A stretch of 52,845 bases of DNA, taken from positions 1 through 52,845 of the forward strand of contig CAZNNH010000025.1 of NCBI GenBank assembly GCA_964574335.1, read 5' to 3'. Source of the DNA: CAZNNH01 sp964574335. GTDB taxonomy: Bacteria; Acidobacteriota; Vicinamibacteria; Fen-336. Below the pieces are notes generated by a model. That model worked only from the letters and a program-made list of their open reading frames with translations. It made no database searches and was not told the origin of the DNA. Position 1 is the stretch's first letter, and each line of letters begins with the position of its first letter. The position numbers were made by a program, and so were the translations under genes. Below, piece after piece: positions 33,344-41,384 of this stretch.

Positions 33344-34018
33344 ATGCTGAACCGGAGACGAGCCGCCCTGGCGGGGCCCTTGGTGGTGGTCCTGGCCGCG
33401 ACGCTGCCGGCGGCCGACGTGGGTACGGTGGCCCTCTTCAATGGGAAGGACCTCAGCGGCTGGGATTCCTTCCTGGTGGAGCCCGGCGCGAAGACGGCCG
33501 ACGTCTGGAGTGTCCAGGACGGAGCCCTGGTGTGCAAAGGCAAGCCCCAGGGCTACCTCTTCACCCAGCGGCAGTACACGAGCTACACGCTGGTCGTCGA
33601 ATGGCGCTGGGCGCCCGGGACCGACCCGGGCAACAGCGGCGTGCTGATGCGGGTGAACGGGGAGCCGAAGGCGATCCCGCGCACCTTCGAGGCCCAGCTC
33701 AAGAGCGGTGACGCCGGCGACCTGTACGGCTTCTGGGGGATGAAGCTGGACGGAGACGAAGGCCGCAAGCGGAGCACCACGGGAAGCGAGATGGTCGGCG
33801 ACATGGTGGGGGTGACCAAGATGGGGCCCGCCGAGAAGTCGCCGGGTGAGTGGAACCGCTACGAGATCCGGCTGGAGGGCCCTCGCTGCACCGTCCACGT
33901 CAACGGCAAGAAGGTCAACGAGGCCTGGGACATGGACGTGGTGGCCGGGTCGATCGGGCTGCAGTCGGAAGGCGGCGAGATCCAGTTCCGCAAGGTGGAG
34001 CTGACGCCGCTCCAGTAG
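33344..34018 (+). CDS. Secreted DUF1080 (3-keto-disaccharide hydrolase-like) protein
   Basis: The 224-residue protein has a signal peptide (1-24) and a single DUF1080 beta-jelly-roll domain. The conserved stretches are ALFNGKDLSGW, VQDGALVCKG, YTLVVEWRWAPGTDPGNSGVLMR and WNRYEIRLEGPRCTVHVNGK in separate strands. Members bind or hydrolyse sugars in the periplasm; 3-keto-disaccharide hydrolysis is known for some. ATG 33344 is preserved 7 bp after GGGAGG; the earlier GTG 33329 lies before that site. The gene ends 9 bp from a convergent gene. Confidence 0.85.
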   Translation: MLNRRRAALAGPLVVVLAATLPAADVGTVALFNGKDLSGWDSFLVEPGAKTADVWSVQDGALVCKGKPQGYLFTQRQYTSYTLVVEWRWAPGTDPGNSGVLMRVNGEPKAIPRTFEAQLKSGDAGDLYGFWGMKLDGDEGRKRSTTGSEMVGDMVGVTKMGPAEKSPGEWNRYEIRLEGPRCTVHVNGKKVNEAWDMDVVAGSIGLQSEGGEIQFRKVELTPLQ

Positions 34019-34027
34019 GGCCCCCCA

Positions 34028-35080
34028 CTACCCGAGGCCGAGGGCGTGGCGCAGCTCGTGGTGGAGGAACGTGGCCTGCTCCCGGGTGAGGCCGCCCACG
34101 AGGACCCTCGTCTCGCCGCCGTCCAGCTCCGCGTGGAGGGCGAATGGACCGCCGGGGCCCCCGCGAGGACGGTCGGCAACGATGTCCAGGATCCCGCTTT
34201 GCAGGATCTCCACGGTCCCCGTGTTGGGAAAAGGCAGCGGACCATGGGTCACTCGGAGGCGCAGGCTCGCCAGTGCGAGATGCGTTCGCCCGAGCCATGC
34301 GGCCAGGCCCAGATACCCCGCGAGAGACACACTGACGAGGGAGCCCACCATCATCGGCAGGCTCGACCGGCCCAGGATCGCCGCCACCAGAGCGATCGTC
34401 CCCAACGAGATACTGGTAGTGAGGCCCGGGCCGCTTTTCCAGGTGACGTCCAGCGTCTGGTGGCCGCGGCGGATCTCGAATCCGGCGGGGGGAGTCTCCG
34501 TGGCCAGGTGGGTGCCGCCGAGGTCGACGATCCGCCGGCCCGAGGCAGGGGAGCGACCCTTCGCGCCCGGTACCGCGCCATCGTCCGACGAACGCGGCCC
34601 CCCCCGCGACCGCCGGTAGAACATCCAGGCACCCGCCAGAAGGAAGCCGGGCGAGGCCAGAAACCAGATACCGGCGGTGATGTCGGCCGAGTCCGGGTCC
34701 GCGATCGCCTCGGTTGGCTGGCGCGGGTTCACGCGGCAGTGGCGCAGCGTCCCAACGGGATTCGCGCGAACGATCTGCTCAGCGCCTTCCTGTGACCGCG
34801 TGATCCCCGGATATCCCAGGTCGTGGCGGGTCCCCTGGTACACCCTCCCGTCGATGCTGTACTGGTAGCGGAACACCAGCCGAGCCAGGCCGGCTTCCCC
34901 GGTACTTCCGAGGCGGCTCTCGACAACGGTGCACGGCACCTCTTCCCAGGCGCCGACCTCCCTCATCAGCAAGAGGGGCTGGAGCGTGGCGGGATAGAGC
35001 GCCACCAACCCAAAGACGAGGAGGAGCCACGGCGCAGCCGTGCTCCTTCCACCGAGGCCGTCCCCATCACGTCGGCTCAC
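34028..35080 (-). CDS. DUF3592-like membrane protein
   Basis: The 350-residue protein has four likely membrane segments: about 17-38, 137-155, and two around 225-265. The first extracytoplasmic domain (about 45-125) matches DUF3592 (EEVPCTVVESRL, VFRYQYSIDGRVYQGTRHD). After the membrane segments comes a soluble domain (about 268-350). No catalytic motif is evident. DUF3592 proteins are widespread and uncharacterised. It starts just before a block of REP-like repeats. Confidence 0.7.
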   Translation of the reverse strand: MSRRDGDGLGGRSTAAPWLLLVFGLVALYPATLQPLLLMREVGAWEEVPCTVVESRLGSTGEAGLARLVFRYQYSIDGRVYQGTRHDLGYPGITRSQEGAEQIVRANPVGTLRHCRVNPRQPTEAIADPDSADITAGIWFLASPGFLLAGAWMFYRRSRGGPRSSDDGAVPGAKGRSPASGRRIVDLGGTHLATETPPAGFEIRRGHQTLDVTWKSGPGLTTSISLGTIALVAAILGRSSLPMMVGSLVSVSLAGYLGLAAWLGRTHLALASLRLRVTHGPLPFPNTGTVEILQSGILDIVADRPRGGPGGPFALHAELDGGETRVLVGGLTREQATFLHHELRHALGLG

Positions 35081-35110
35081 CCTGAACCCTCCGGCTGCAT
35101 CTGCGAGTCT

Positions 35111-35342
35111 CTATCGCCAGAAGACGCAGCGATAGACCAACGCAAGGAATCGGGTCATGTCCGGCTTCGGGGGACACGATCCCGATTCCCCGGGACTGCG
35201 TCCGGGGACATGACCGGGTTTCCCCGGTCGCAGTGGAAACCCGGATCGTGTCCCCGGACGACGGTGAGGAATCGGGTCATGTCCGGCTTCGGGGGACACG
35301 ATCCCAATTCCCCGGCCAACCCAGGAATCGGGTCATGTCCCC
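35111..35342. repeat. Cluster of REP-like palindromes
   Basis: Two words alternate: GGAATCGGGTCATGTCC (35146, 35267, 35324) and GGGGACACGATCCC (35169, 35290), with a variant pair at 35203-35254 (GGGGACATGACCGGG / CCCGGATCGTGTCCCC). Each pair can fold into a hairpin of 16-18 bp with a G-rich loop. Another stem, CTATCGC / GCGATAG, lies at 35111-35135. The same family occurs once at 18144-18197. The last unit overlaps the stop codon of the phosphorylase gene. No REP-associated transposase (RAYT) is in the window. Confidence 0.85.
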
Positions 35343-36229
35343 AGGGCGTCCAGAACGCGGTCGGCGAGGGCGGCCATGGCCCGCTGCGGGTCGGCGCTCA
35401 CCCGGCGGGCCGGCCGGTTGGCGATGATCAGGCAGATGGTGCACGCCTGGTGCCCCATCAGCGCGGACAGGCCGTAGAGGGCCGAGCACTCCATCTCGTA
35501 GTTGGTGAGCCGCAGCCCCTGGTGGGAGAAGCGCATGAAGCGCTGGTTCTGGTCGGGATCTCGCAGCGGCAGCCGCACCTGGCGGCCCTGGGGGCCGAAG
35601 AAGCCGTTGGCCGTCACCGTGATGCCCGAGGCCAGGCCGGAGCCGAGGCGCTCCACCAGCGGCATGGCGCCCCGGACCACGTAGGGAGGGTTCAGCGCCG
35701 GGTCCCAGGCCACCTGGCGCACGAAGGCCTGCTGGAGCTCGACCTCGTCCGGCTCGGGATCGTGGGCATAGAAGGCGAGCAGGCCGTCCAGGCCGAGGGC
35801 GTAGCGGGAGACCACCCCCTGGTCGACAGGGAGATCGGCGTGCAGGGCGCCCGTGGTCCCCAGACGAACCAGCCGCAAGCCCGTGAGCTCGGTCTTGACC
35901 GTACGTTGCTTCAGGTCGACGTTGAACAGGGCATCGAGCTCGGTGAGCACGATGTCGATGTTGTCCGTGCCGATGCCGGTGGCGATCACGCTCAGTCGGC
36001 GGTCACCGACCCGGCCGGTGTGGGTGACGAACTCGCGGTGGGTCACCCGCTCCTCGACCCGATCGAAGCGTTCGGAGATCAGCGCCACCCGACCCGGGTC
36101 GCCGACCAGGATGACGGTGTCGGCGACCTGCTCGGGCCGCAGCCGCAGGTGATAGACGCTCTCGTCGGATCCGAGGATCAGCTCGGACTCCTCGATCCTC
36201 CCCTCTCGGGTGGTGCCCCGCCCCTTCAT
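35333..36229 (-). CDS. Nucleoside phosphorylase (uridine/purine phosphorylase family)
   Basis: The 298-residue protein is a PNP_UDP-family phosphorylase. It has the phosphate-binding loop VILVGDPGRVALI, VIATGIGTDNIDI, VRLGTTGALH and the ribose/base site NYEMECSALYGLSALMG. It splits a nucleoside into base and ribose 1-phosphate; uridine or purine specificity cannot be fixed. I start at ATG 36229, which overlaps the pdxA stop as ATGA, instead of the longer open frame. The final Thr-stop is contributed by a REP-like unit. It could feed bases to the purine enzymes 10 kb away. Confidence 0.85.
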   Translation of the reverse strand: MKGRGTTREGRIEESELILGSDESVYHLRLRPEQVADTVILVGDPGRVALISERFDRVEERVTHREFVTHTGRVGDRRLSVIATGIGTDNIDIVLTELDALFNVDLKQRTVKTELTGLRLVRLGTTGALHADLPVDQGVVSRYALGLDGLLAFYAHDPEPDEVELQQAFVRQVAWDPALNPPYVVRGAMPLVERLGSGLASGITVTANGFFGPQGRQVRLPLRDPDQNQRFMRFSHQGLRLTNYEMECSALYGLSALMGHQACTICLIIANRPARRVSADPQRAMAALADRVLDALGT

Positions 36230-37242
36230 CGCGTGCCCCCAGCCTTCCCGGCGGACGCCGGCCACGCGTATCGCGCGGCGGCCGCGATTGCCTCCACCAT
36301 GCTGACCGCGCTGGCCTGGCCGGTCCCGGCGATGTCGAAGGCGGTGCCGTGGTCCACCGAGGTGCGCAGGAAGGGGAGGCCGTGGGTGATCGCCACCGTC
36401 CGCTCGAAGTCCAGGGTCTTGGTGGCGATGTGCCCCTGGTCGTGGTAGAGCGAGAGCACCGCCGCGAACCGGCCGACGTGGGCGAGATGGAAGACCGAGT
36501 CGGCCGGCACCGGGCCCTCGACGGGCAGCCCCTGGGACCGGGCCTCGGCTACCGCGGGGGCGAGCCGCTCACGCTCCTCGTCGCCGAACATGCCGCCCTC
36601 GCCGCCGTGCGGGTTGAGGGCGGCCACGGCCAGCGTGCCGCCGCCCAGGCCGATCCGCTCCAGGGCCCCCAGGCAGCGGACGAAGTAGTCGAGCAGCCGC
36701 TGCTTGGTGACGAGGTCGCAGACCTGGCGCAGCGGCACGTGGCGGGTCAGGAAGAACACGCGCAGGCCCCGCGTCTCGAACATGGTGAGCGGGTCATCCA
36801 CCCCGGCCAGGGCGCCGAAGATCGCGGTGTGGTCGAGGTAGGGGACACCGCCGGCCTTCAGCGACTCCTTGTTGATCGGCGCGGTGGCGACGGCGGCCAC
36901 CTCGCCGGCCAGAGCCAGGCGGCCGGCGCGCTCGATCGACTCGAAGGCGGCCCGGCCACACTGGCCCTGGACCTTGCCCATCTCGAGGGAGGCGACGTCG
37001 ACGTTGTCGAGGTCGATCAGCTCGATGACTCCGGTCTCCCCCGAGACCTGGGCCGGTGCCTCGACCACCCGGATCGGCGTGGTGAGCCGGCAGGTCTCGA
37101 GGGCCCGCTCGGCGACACGCCGGCTGCCGATCGCCAGCGGCCGGCACGGGACCGGCCGCTCGCTGGCGAGGGCACGGGCCACGACCTCGGGGCCGACGCC
37201 GGCCGGGTCTCCGAGGGTCACGGCGATGATCGGTTCGCTCAT
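36226..37242 (-). CDS. pdxA: 4-hydroxythreonine-4-phosphate dehydrogenase-like PdxA
   Basis: The 338-residue protein has the PdxA features: VTLGDPAGVGPEVVARA, ATAPINKESL, the metal-binding histidines in YLDHTAIFGA, YHDQGHIATK and TSVDHGTAFDIAGTG, and ALNPHGGEGGMFG. PdxA oxidises 4-phosphohydroxy-L-threonine in vitamin B6 synthesis. Relatives act on phosphorylated threonate or erythronate. No other B6 gene is here, and the direct coupling to a nucleoside phosphorylase is unusual. The open frame extends to 37437, but ATG 37242 is where homology begins. Confidence 0.88.
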   Translation of the reverse strand: MSEPIIAVTLGDPAGVGPEVVARALASERPVPCRPLAIGSRRVAERALETCRLTTPIRVVEAPAQVSGETGVIELIDLDNVDVASLEMGKVQGQCGRAAFESIERAGRLALAGEVAAVATAPINKESLKAGGVPYLDHTAIFGALAGVDDPLTMFETRGLRVFFLTRHVPLRQVCDLVTKQRLLDYFVRCLGALERIGLGGGTLAVAALNPHGGEGGMFGDEERERLAPAVAEARSQGLPVEGPVPADSVFHLAHVGRFAAVLSLYHDQGHIATKTLDFERTVAITHGLPFLRTSVDHGTAFDIAGTGQASAVSMVEAIAAAARYAWPASAGKAGGTR

Positions 37243-37426
37243 GGGTCTTCCGGGCCTCCGTGCTCCGACTCTGGGCGGAGGCATTCTAGCTTGCGGGATG
37301 ACCGGGAGGCACCCCTCGGCTTGAACGCGAGGCCTCGGCGCGGGATCATCGTCCACCGGCGCCGGTGCAACGACGAGCGGGTGCGGGGCCCGCCGTCGAG
37401 CCAGGAAGCCGCGAAAGGAGTCGGTC

Positions 37427-37843
37427 ATGGCCGTCAAGCCCTACAAGAGGAACCTGTTCCAGCGCCTTCTGGGGAAGCCGCAGACCGCCCCGCCCCAGGA
37501 CGCGGACTGCTGGCGTGTCGAGGACGGCAAGGTCTCGATCGAGCTGGAGCGCGCGCCGGAGCTGTCCGAGGAGTACGGGGCGATCCGCCTCGAGGGGCCC
37601 GACCTCCCGCGGCCGGTGCTGGTGATGCGCGACGGGAAGGGCGCCTACCGCGCCTTCCAGAACCGGTGCACTCACGGCGGCCGCCGGCTGGATCCGGTCC
37701 CCGGCACCGAGACCCTGTGCTGCTGCAGCATGGGACGGTCGAGGTTCGACTACGACGGGAAGGTGGTCTCCGGCGCGGCCAAGGACCCGATCCATCCTCT
37801 GGCGGTCGAGGTGCTGGAGAAGCGGCTGCGGGTCGAGATCTGA
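37427..37843 (+). CDS. Rieske-like protein lacking the second histidine ligand
   Basis: The 138-residue protein has a Rieske-type fold. The first cluster motif is intact (C81-T-H83 in NRCTHGGRRL). The second should read C-x-x-H, but here residues 98-104 are CCCSMGR, with no histidine anywhere near. The fold-conserved SRFDYDGKVVSGAA follows. If a cluster forms, it must use Cys ligands instead of the usual two Cys and two His, which would change its potential. It is monocistronic and divergent from pdxA. There is no signal peptide and no membrane anchor. Confidence 0.75.
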   Translation: MAVKPYKRNLFQRLLGKPQTAPPQDADCWRVEDGKVSIELERAPELSEEYGAIRLEGPDLPRPVLVMRDGKGAYRAFQNRCTHGGRRLDPVPGTETLCCCSMGRSRFDYDGKVVSGAAKDPIHPLAVEVLEKRLRVEI

Positions 37844-37873
37844 GCTCCGGGTGGCTCGCTCCGGTGCCGGCGT

Positions 37874-39376
37874 TCAGTGCTGCCGCCTCACCTCGAAGGC
37901 CAGCACGCGCCCGTCGAGGCGTGGTTCCCACTCGATGCCCGGGCGCACGCCAAAGAGGTCGTCGGCGAAGTAGACGGGGATGATCGGCAGGTCCTCGAAG
38001 GCCAGGCGGGCGCAGCGTTGCAGGAGCTGCCGACGCTCGACCAGGCTGAAGCTCCGGCCGGCCTCTTCGATCACCTGGTCGAGCTGCGGGCTCGAGTAGC
38101 CGTTGTCGTTGGAGTCGCCGAACCCACCGCCGGGATGCCGGCTGTGGAGCATGCTGTCGAAGACCTCGCTGGCGTCGGCTCCCGAGTTGCAGGTGCAGGC
38201 GCCGAAGTAGAGGGGTACCTTCCGCGCCCCCAGGCGGCTCACCATCCGGTCCCACGGCTGTGGCCTGGGAGAAGCCCGGATGCCGGCTTCGGCAAGCTGC
38301 TCGGCGATCTGGGCGACCCGCAGCCCGACGCGGTGCTCCAGGTCGACATCGAGGCCGCCGGGGTAGCCCGCCTCGGCCACCAGCGTCCGGGCCCGCTCCA
38401 GGTCACGCGTCAACGGAGGCAGGGAGGGGTCGAACCCGATGACGGGGCGGCTGACGAGCTGGTTTGCCGGCGAGCCGAAGCCCGCGAGAGTCCGACGGAC
38501 CAGGGCCGGTCGGTCCAGCGCCAGGCTCGCCGCCTGGCGCAGCCGGAGGTCCGAGAACGGCGCTTGGTCGAGGCCCGGCATCAGGAAGTAGGTCGTGAGG
38601 CCGGGTCGGGACACGATTCGGCAGCCGCTGGCTCGCACGGCCGGCAGCTGCTCGGGGTCGACCACGTTCAAGATGTCGATGTCGGGAGGGAGCGGGCTGA
38701 CCGCGCTTCCGTCGGGCGGCAGCGGCGGAACCAGCTCCACCGTCCGGACCCGAGCCGGTCCCCGCCAGCTCATCGGGCTGGCTTGGAGCACGATCGGGCC
38801 GTCGTCGGCCTGGGGGAGCAGCCGGTAAGGTCCGGTCCCGATCGGGTCCTCGATCCGCTCGGGCGCGCCTCGCGGGACGATCAACGCGAACGCCAGCCGG
38901 TTCAGCAGCATCGGGTCGGGATGGGCGGTCGCCACCTCGACGGTCCGATCGTCCACCGCCCGGACGCTCTCGACCGAGACCAGGTAGCTGGCGCAGGTGC
39001 TGCCCGGATGGTCGCGGGCCCGAATCAGGCTGAAGACCACGTCTTCGCTGGAGAGCAAGCGACCGTCGTGGAAGTGCACCCCGCGGCGCAGGCGAAAGAC
39101 CCAGGTCAGCTCGTCCGGGCTCTCCCAGCGCTCGGCCAGAGCGGGCTCGACGCGGAGATGGGCGTCGAGGCGGGTCAGGCCGTCGTAGACGTTGGCGAGC
39201 ACCGAGAAGGTGTGGAAGTCGCCGCCCAGGTGGGGGTCCAGGCCGAGCGGCCTTGCGCTGAGGGCGATCCGGAGCGGACGCTCGGGCGGTGGAGCGCCAG
39301 GCTGGCAGCTCCATGAAGCGAGGGCCAGCAGCCCCGCCAGGAGCGTCCTGCCGGCACGCCGGCGTCCGGTGAGCAC
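37874..39376 (-). CDS. Oligopeptide/nickel-type ABC substrate-binding lipoprotein
   Basis: The 500-residue protein is an SBP_bac_5 (DppA/OppA/NikA) family binding protein. Near the N-terminus it has LDPHLGGDFHTFSVLANVYDGL and then LAERWESPDELTWVFRLRRGVHFHDG in parts. ALASWSC is a likely lipobox, although Trp at -2 is unusual. Two loose ends are notable: no permease or ATPase gene is near, and a Cys pair (GACTCNSGADAS) lies near residue 400. I start at GTG 39376, as the longer open frame is not family-like before it. It is an orphan component. Confidence 0.82.
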   Translation of the reverse strand: MLTGRRRAGRTLLAGLLALASWSCQPGAPPPERPLRIALSARPLGLDPHLGGDFHTFSVLANVYDGLTRLDAHLRVEPALAERWESPDELTWVFRLRRGVHFHDGRLLSSEDVVFSLIRARDHPGSTCASYLVSVESVRAVDDRTVEVATAHPDPMLLNRLAFALIVPRGAPERIEDPIGTGPYRLLPQADDGPIVLQASPMSWRGPARVRTVELVPPLPPDGSAVSPLPPDIDILNVVDPEQLPAVRASGCRIVSRPGLTTYFLMPGLDQAPFSDLRLRQAASLALDRPALVRRTLAGFGSPANQLVSRPVIGFDPSLPPLTRDLERARTLVAEAGYPGGLDVDLEHRVGLRVAQIAEQLAEAGIRASPRPQPWDRMVSRLGARKVPLYFGACTCNSGADASEVFDSMLHSRHPGGGFGDSNDNGYSSPQLDQVIEEAGRSFSLVERRQLLQRCARLAFEDLPIIPVYFADDLFGVRPGIEWEPRLDGRVLAFEVRRQH

Positions 39377-39472
39377 GGCCCCATGATAGCTGCGGTCCGC
39401 CCGGTCCGGGCAGGGCGGTTTCCGGCGCCCGGGCAGTCGTGTATCGTGGGGGGCCACGGCAGGAGACCCACC

Positions 39473-39796
39473 ATGGCGAGAAGGCACCACCGGCTGGGGG
39501 CTCGTCGCCCCGAAAGCCTGGCGGGCGCGGACGATCTGCTCGAGGAGATCCGGAGGACGCGGGTCACCAAGGCCGGCTACCGCGAGAGATCCCTCGAGCT
39601 CCACGGCCTGGTCTGCGCCAAGTGCGCGCGGCAGTTCTCGCACAAGGACCGCCACCTGCTCACCGTCCACCACAAGGACGGCAACCACGACAACAACCCG
39701 CCGGATGGGTCCAACTGGGAGAACCTCTGCGTCTATTGCCACGACGACGAGCACAGCCGGAAGCTGCTGGGCGGCTATTACTCGGAGGGGGACTGA
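39473..39796 (+). CDS. YajD-like HNH nuclease domain protein
   Basis: The 107-residue protein matches YajD of E. coli in length and motif. It has two zinc-binding CxxC pairs (CAKC, CVYC) framing the HNH core HHKDGNHDNNPPDGSNWENL and ending in HDDEHSRKLLGG. HNH proteins are metal-dependent nucleases; YajD itself has no known role. ATG 39473 follows AGGAG by 7 bp. The gene lies alone between a divergent binding-protein gene and a convergent SGNH gene. Confidence 0.85.
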   Translation: MARRHHRLGARRPESLAGADDLLEEIRRTRVTKAGYRERSLELHGLVCAKCARQFSHKDRHLLTVHHKDGNHDNNPPDGSNWENLCVYCHDDEHSRKLLGGYYSEGD

Positions 39797-39806
39797 GGTC
39801 CCCTCT

Positions 39807-40841
39807 TCATCGAGATCCGGGGGAGCTGTGGCCGTGCGCCTGCAGGGCGGCGGCCACGGTGCGCACGAAGGCCTCCACGCCGCGGCCCGAGAAGTGGCAG
39901 ATGTCGCAGAAGTACTCGACCCGTCCGGTGATGCCGCTGGTGTCCACCAGCACGTAGCGGTCCGCCTCTTTGTCGATGACCCGGTTGTGGGCCTCTATCC
40001 CCGCCACCACGTTCGCCGGGTCCCCCCAGATGTGGGTGGCGCTGCCCCGCTGGTCGCACTGGTAGCCGAGGCGCCTCGCCTGCCAGCGGTCGAACGAGTA
40101 GTCCTCGGGGTGGTGGTAGGCGAAGCGCGGCACCAGCAGCACGCTTCCCGACTCCCGGGCCAGCTCGCTGATCCGCACCAGGTTGGCGCGAAAGGAGCGG
40201 GCCGACTTGATCTCGGCGCCGAAGCGGCGCCACTTCCGCGGTGGAAGGTCGGGCGGAAGCAGCTCGCCCGGCTCGGTGCCCACCCGTAGCGCCAGCAGCT
40301 CGAGGCTGAAGCCGACGTAGGTGTGCCGGGCCAGCCACGAGCGGAGGCTCGAGCGGTCGAGGAAGAGGCGGCGCGCCATCCGGTAGAAGGCGTAGTGGGT
40401 GTAGTCGGCGGCGAAGCGATCGGGAGGGATGTTGTTGGTCCGGACCTCGTTGATGCCGTGGTAGAAGACCACCTGGTCGAAGCGGTAGCCCTGACGGAGC
40501 AGGTACTGGTACTTGTAGAGTGAGTCGAGCGAGGTGTGGCCCTTGAACGCCACCGAGTAGACCCTGCGTCCGGGAAGATACGAAGCCCAGGTCCGCTGGG
40601 GGATGTACTGGAGCACGGAGCCGCCGAGCAGCAGCACGCTGCCGGCTTGTGGATCGTAGCCGCGCAGGCCGCGGTAGAGGACCGGGTAGAAACGTTGCTC
40701 GCCGTCGTGGAAGAGCGGCAGGCGGAGCTGGCGCGAGACGTAGAGGCGTCCTCCCAGCTCGACCAGGCCGAGCCCGGCCAGCAGGGCCGCCGTGAGAAGC
40801 AGCAGCTCGGCACGGCGCCGCGAGAGCCAGCTCAAGAACAC
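39807..40841 (-). CDS. SGNH/GDSL-like membrane-anchored protein
   Basis: The 344-residue protein has one N-terminal membrane helix (about 12-27), so most of it lies in the periplasm. It shows a degenerate SGNH hydrolase pattern: LLLGGSVLQ with Ser75 (block I), FYHGINEVR (Gly/Asn block) and the Asp-x-x-His block DICHFSGRGVEAF near the C-terminus. Such proteins can be acyl-esterases acting on cell-surface polysaccharides. The assignment to the family is good; the substrate is unknown. The gene's start codon lies 17 bp from the truncated decarboxylase fragment. Confidence 0.72.
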   Translation of the reverse strand: MFLSWLSRRRAELLLLTAALLAGLGLVELGGRLYVSRQLRLPLFHDGEQRFYPVLYRGLRGYDPQAGSVLLLGGSVLQYIPQRTWASYLPGRRVYSVAFKGHTSLDSLYKYQYLLRQGYRFDQVVFYHGINEVRTNNIPPDRFAADYTHYAFYRMARRLFLDRSSLRSWLARHTYVGFSLELLALRVGTEPGELLPPDLPPRKWRRFGAEIKSARSFRANLVRISELARESGSVLLVPRFAYHHPEDYSFDRWQARRLGYQCDQRGSATHIWGDPANVVAGIEAHNRVIDKEADRYVLVDTSGITGRVEYFCDICHFSGRGVEAFVRTVAAALQAHGHSSPGSR

Positions 40842-40857
40842 GCGGGCTATCGTATCA

Positions 40858-41384
40858 GTGGCGAGACCTCACGCGCCGAGCTGCGCCGCCAGGGCGTGGA
40901 CACCCGCGGCGTGCGCCTCCAGACGGAGCCGGGCCGGGCACTGTACGGCGACGCCGGCCTCCACCTGGCCCGGGTCAAGGTGGTCAAACGCCAGACTCGG
41001 CCCATTCCGTACACCTGGGTCCTCCTCGACACCACCCAGTTCTTCCTCGCTGGCGGCGCGCTGGAGCACAACCGTCACCCGATCGTGGTGGTCGATCGCC
41101 CGGAGGCGCCCTGCACGCTCAAGGCCGACGTGGTGGGCCATTCGTGCTACGCCGACCAGATCGCGCTCGGTGCCCGGCTTCCCGAGGTGGCCCCGGGAGA
41201 CGTCGTCGCGCTGCTCGAGACCGGCGCCCACCAGGAGTCTTCCGCTTCGAACTTCAACGCCTTGCCGCGCCCGGCGACGGTGCTGGTGAACGGCGCGGAC
41301 GCCGAGGTGGTGAAGGTGGGGGAGACGACCGGGGACGTCTACGCGCGAGATCGCGTCCCCGAGCGGCTCCGGGCGTCATCCTGA
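40858..41384 (+). pseudogene. C-terminal fragment of an ornithine/DAP decarboxylase-type protein
   Basis: The frame opens with ETSRAELRRQGVDTRGVRLQ and continues as EPGRALYGDAGLHLARV. It then runs through VVGHSCYADQIALGARLPEVAPGD and ALLETGAHQESSASNFN in adjoining parts. This is the last part of the barrel and the C-terminal beta-domain of a fold-type III (LysA-like) decarboxylase. The N-terminal barrel with the PLP lysine is absent, and the sequence abuts the SGNH gene directly. No start codon with a ribosome-binding site is seen. It is a deletion remnant. It overlaps the convergent gene by 9 bp at its 3' end. Confidence 0.75.

Noticed and set aside
32063..33898. 611-residue open frame on the minus strand
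   Set aside because: It is a shadow of the sensor kinase C-terminus and the DUF1080 gene.
35111..35342. Possible CRISPR array
   Set aside because: The repeated words are palindromic, alternate in orientation, and are separated by short non-spacer sequences of uneven length. They are REP-like elements.
40858..41384. Intact small decarboxylase-like gene
   Set aside because: The PLP-binding barrel is missing and no start codon with a ribosome-binding site is visible.
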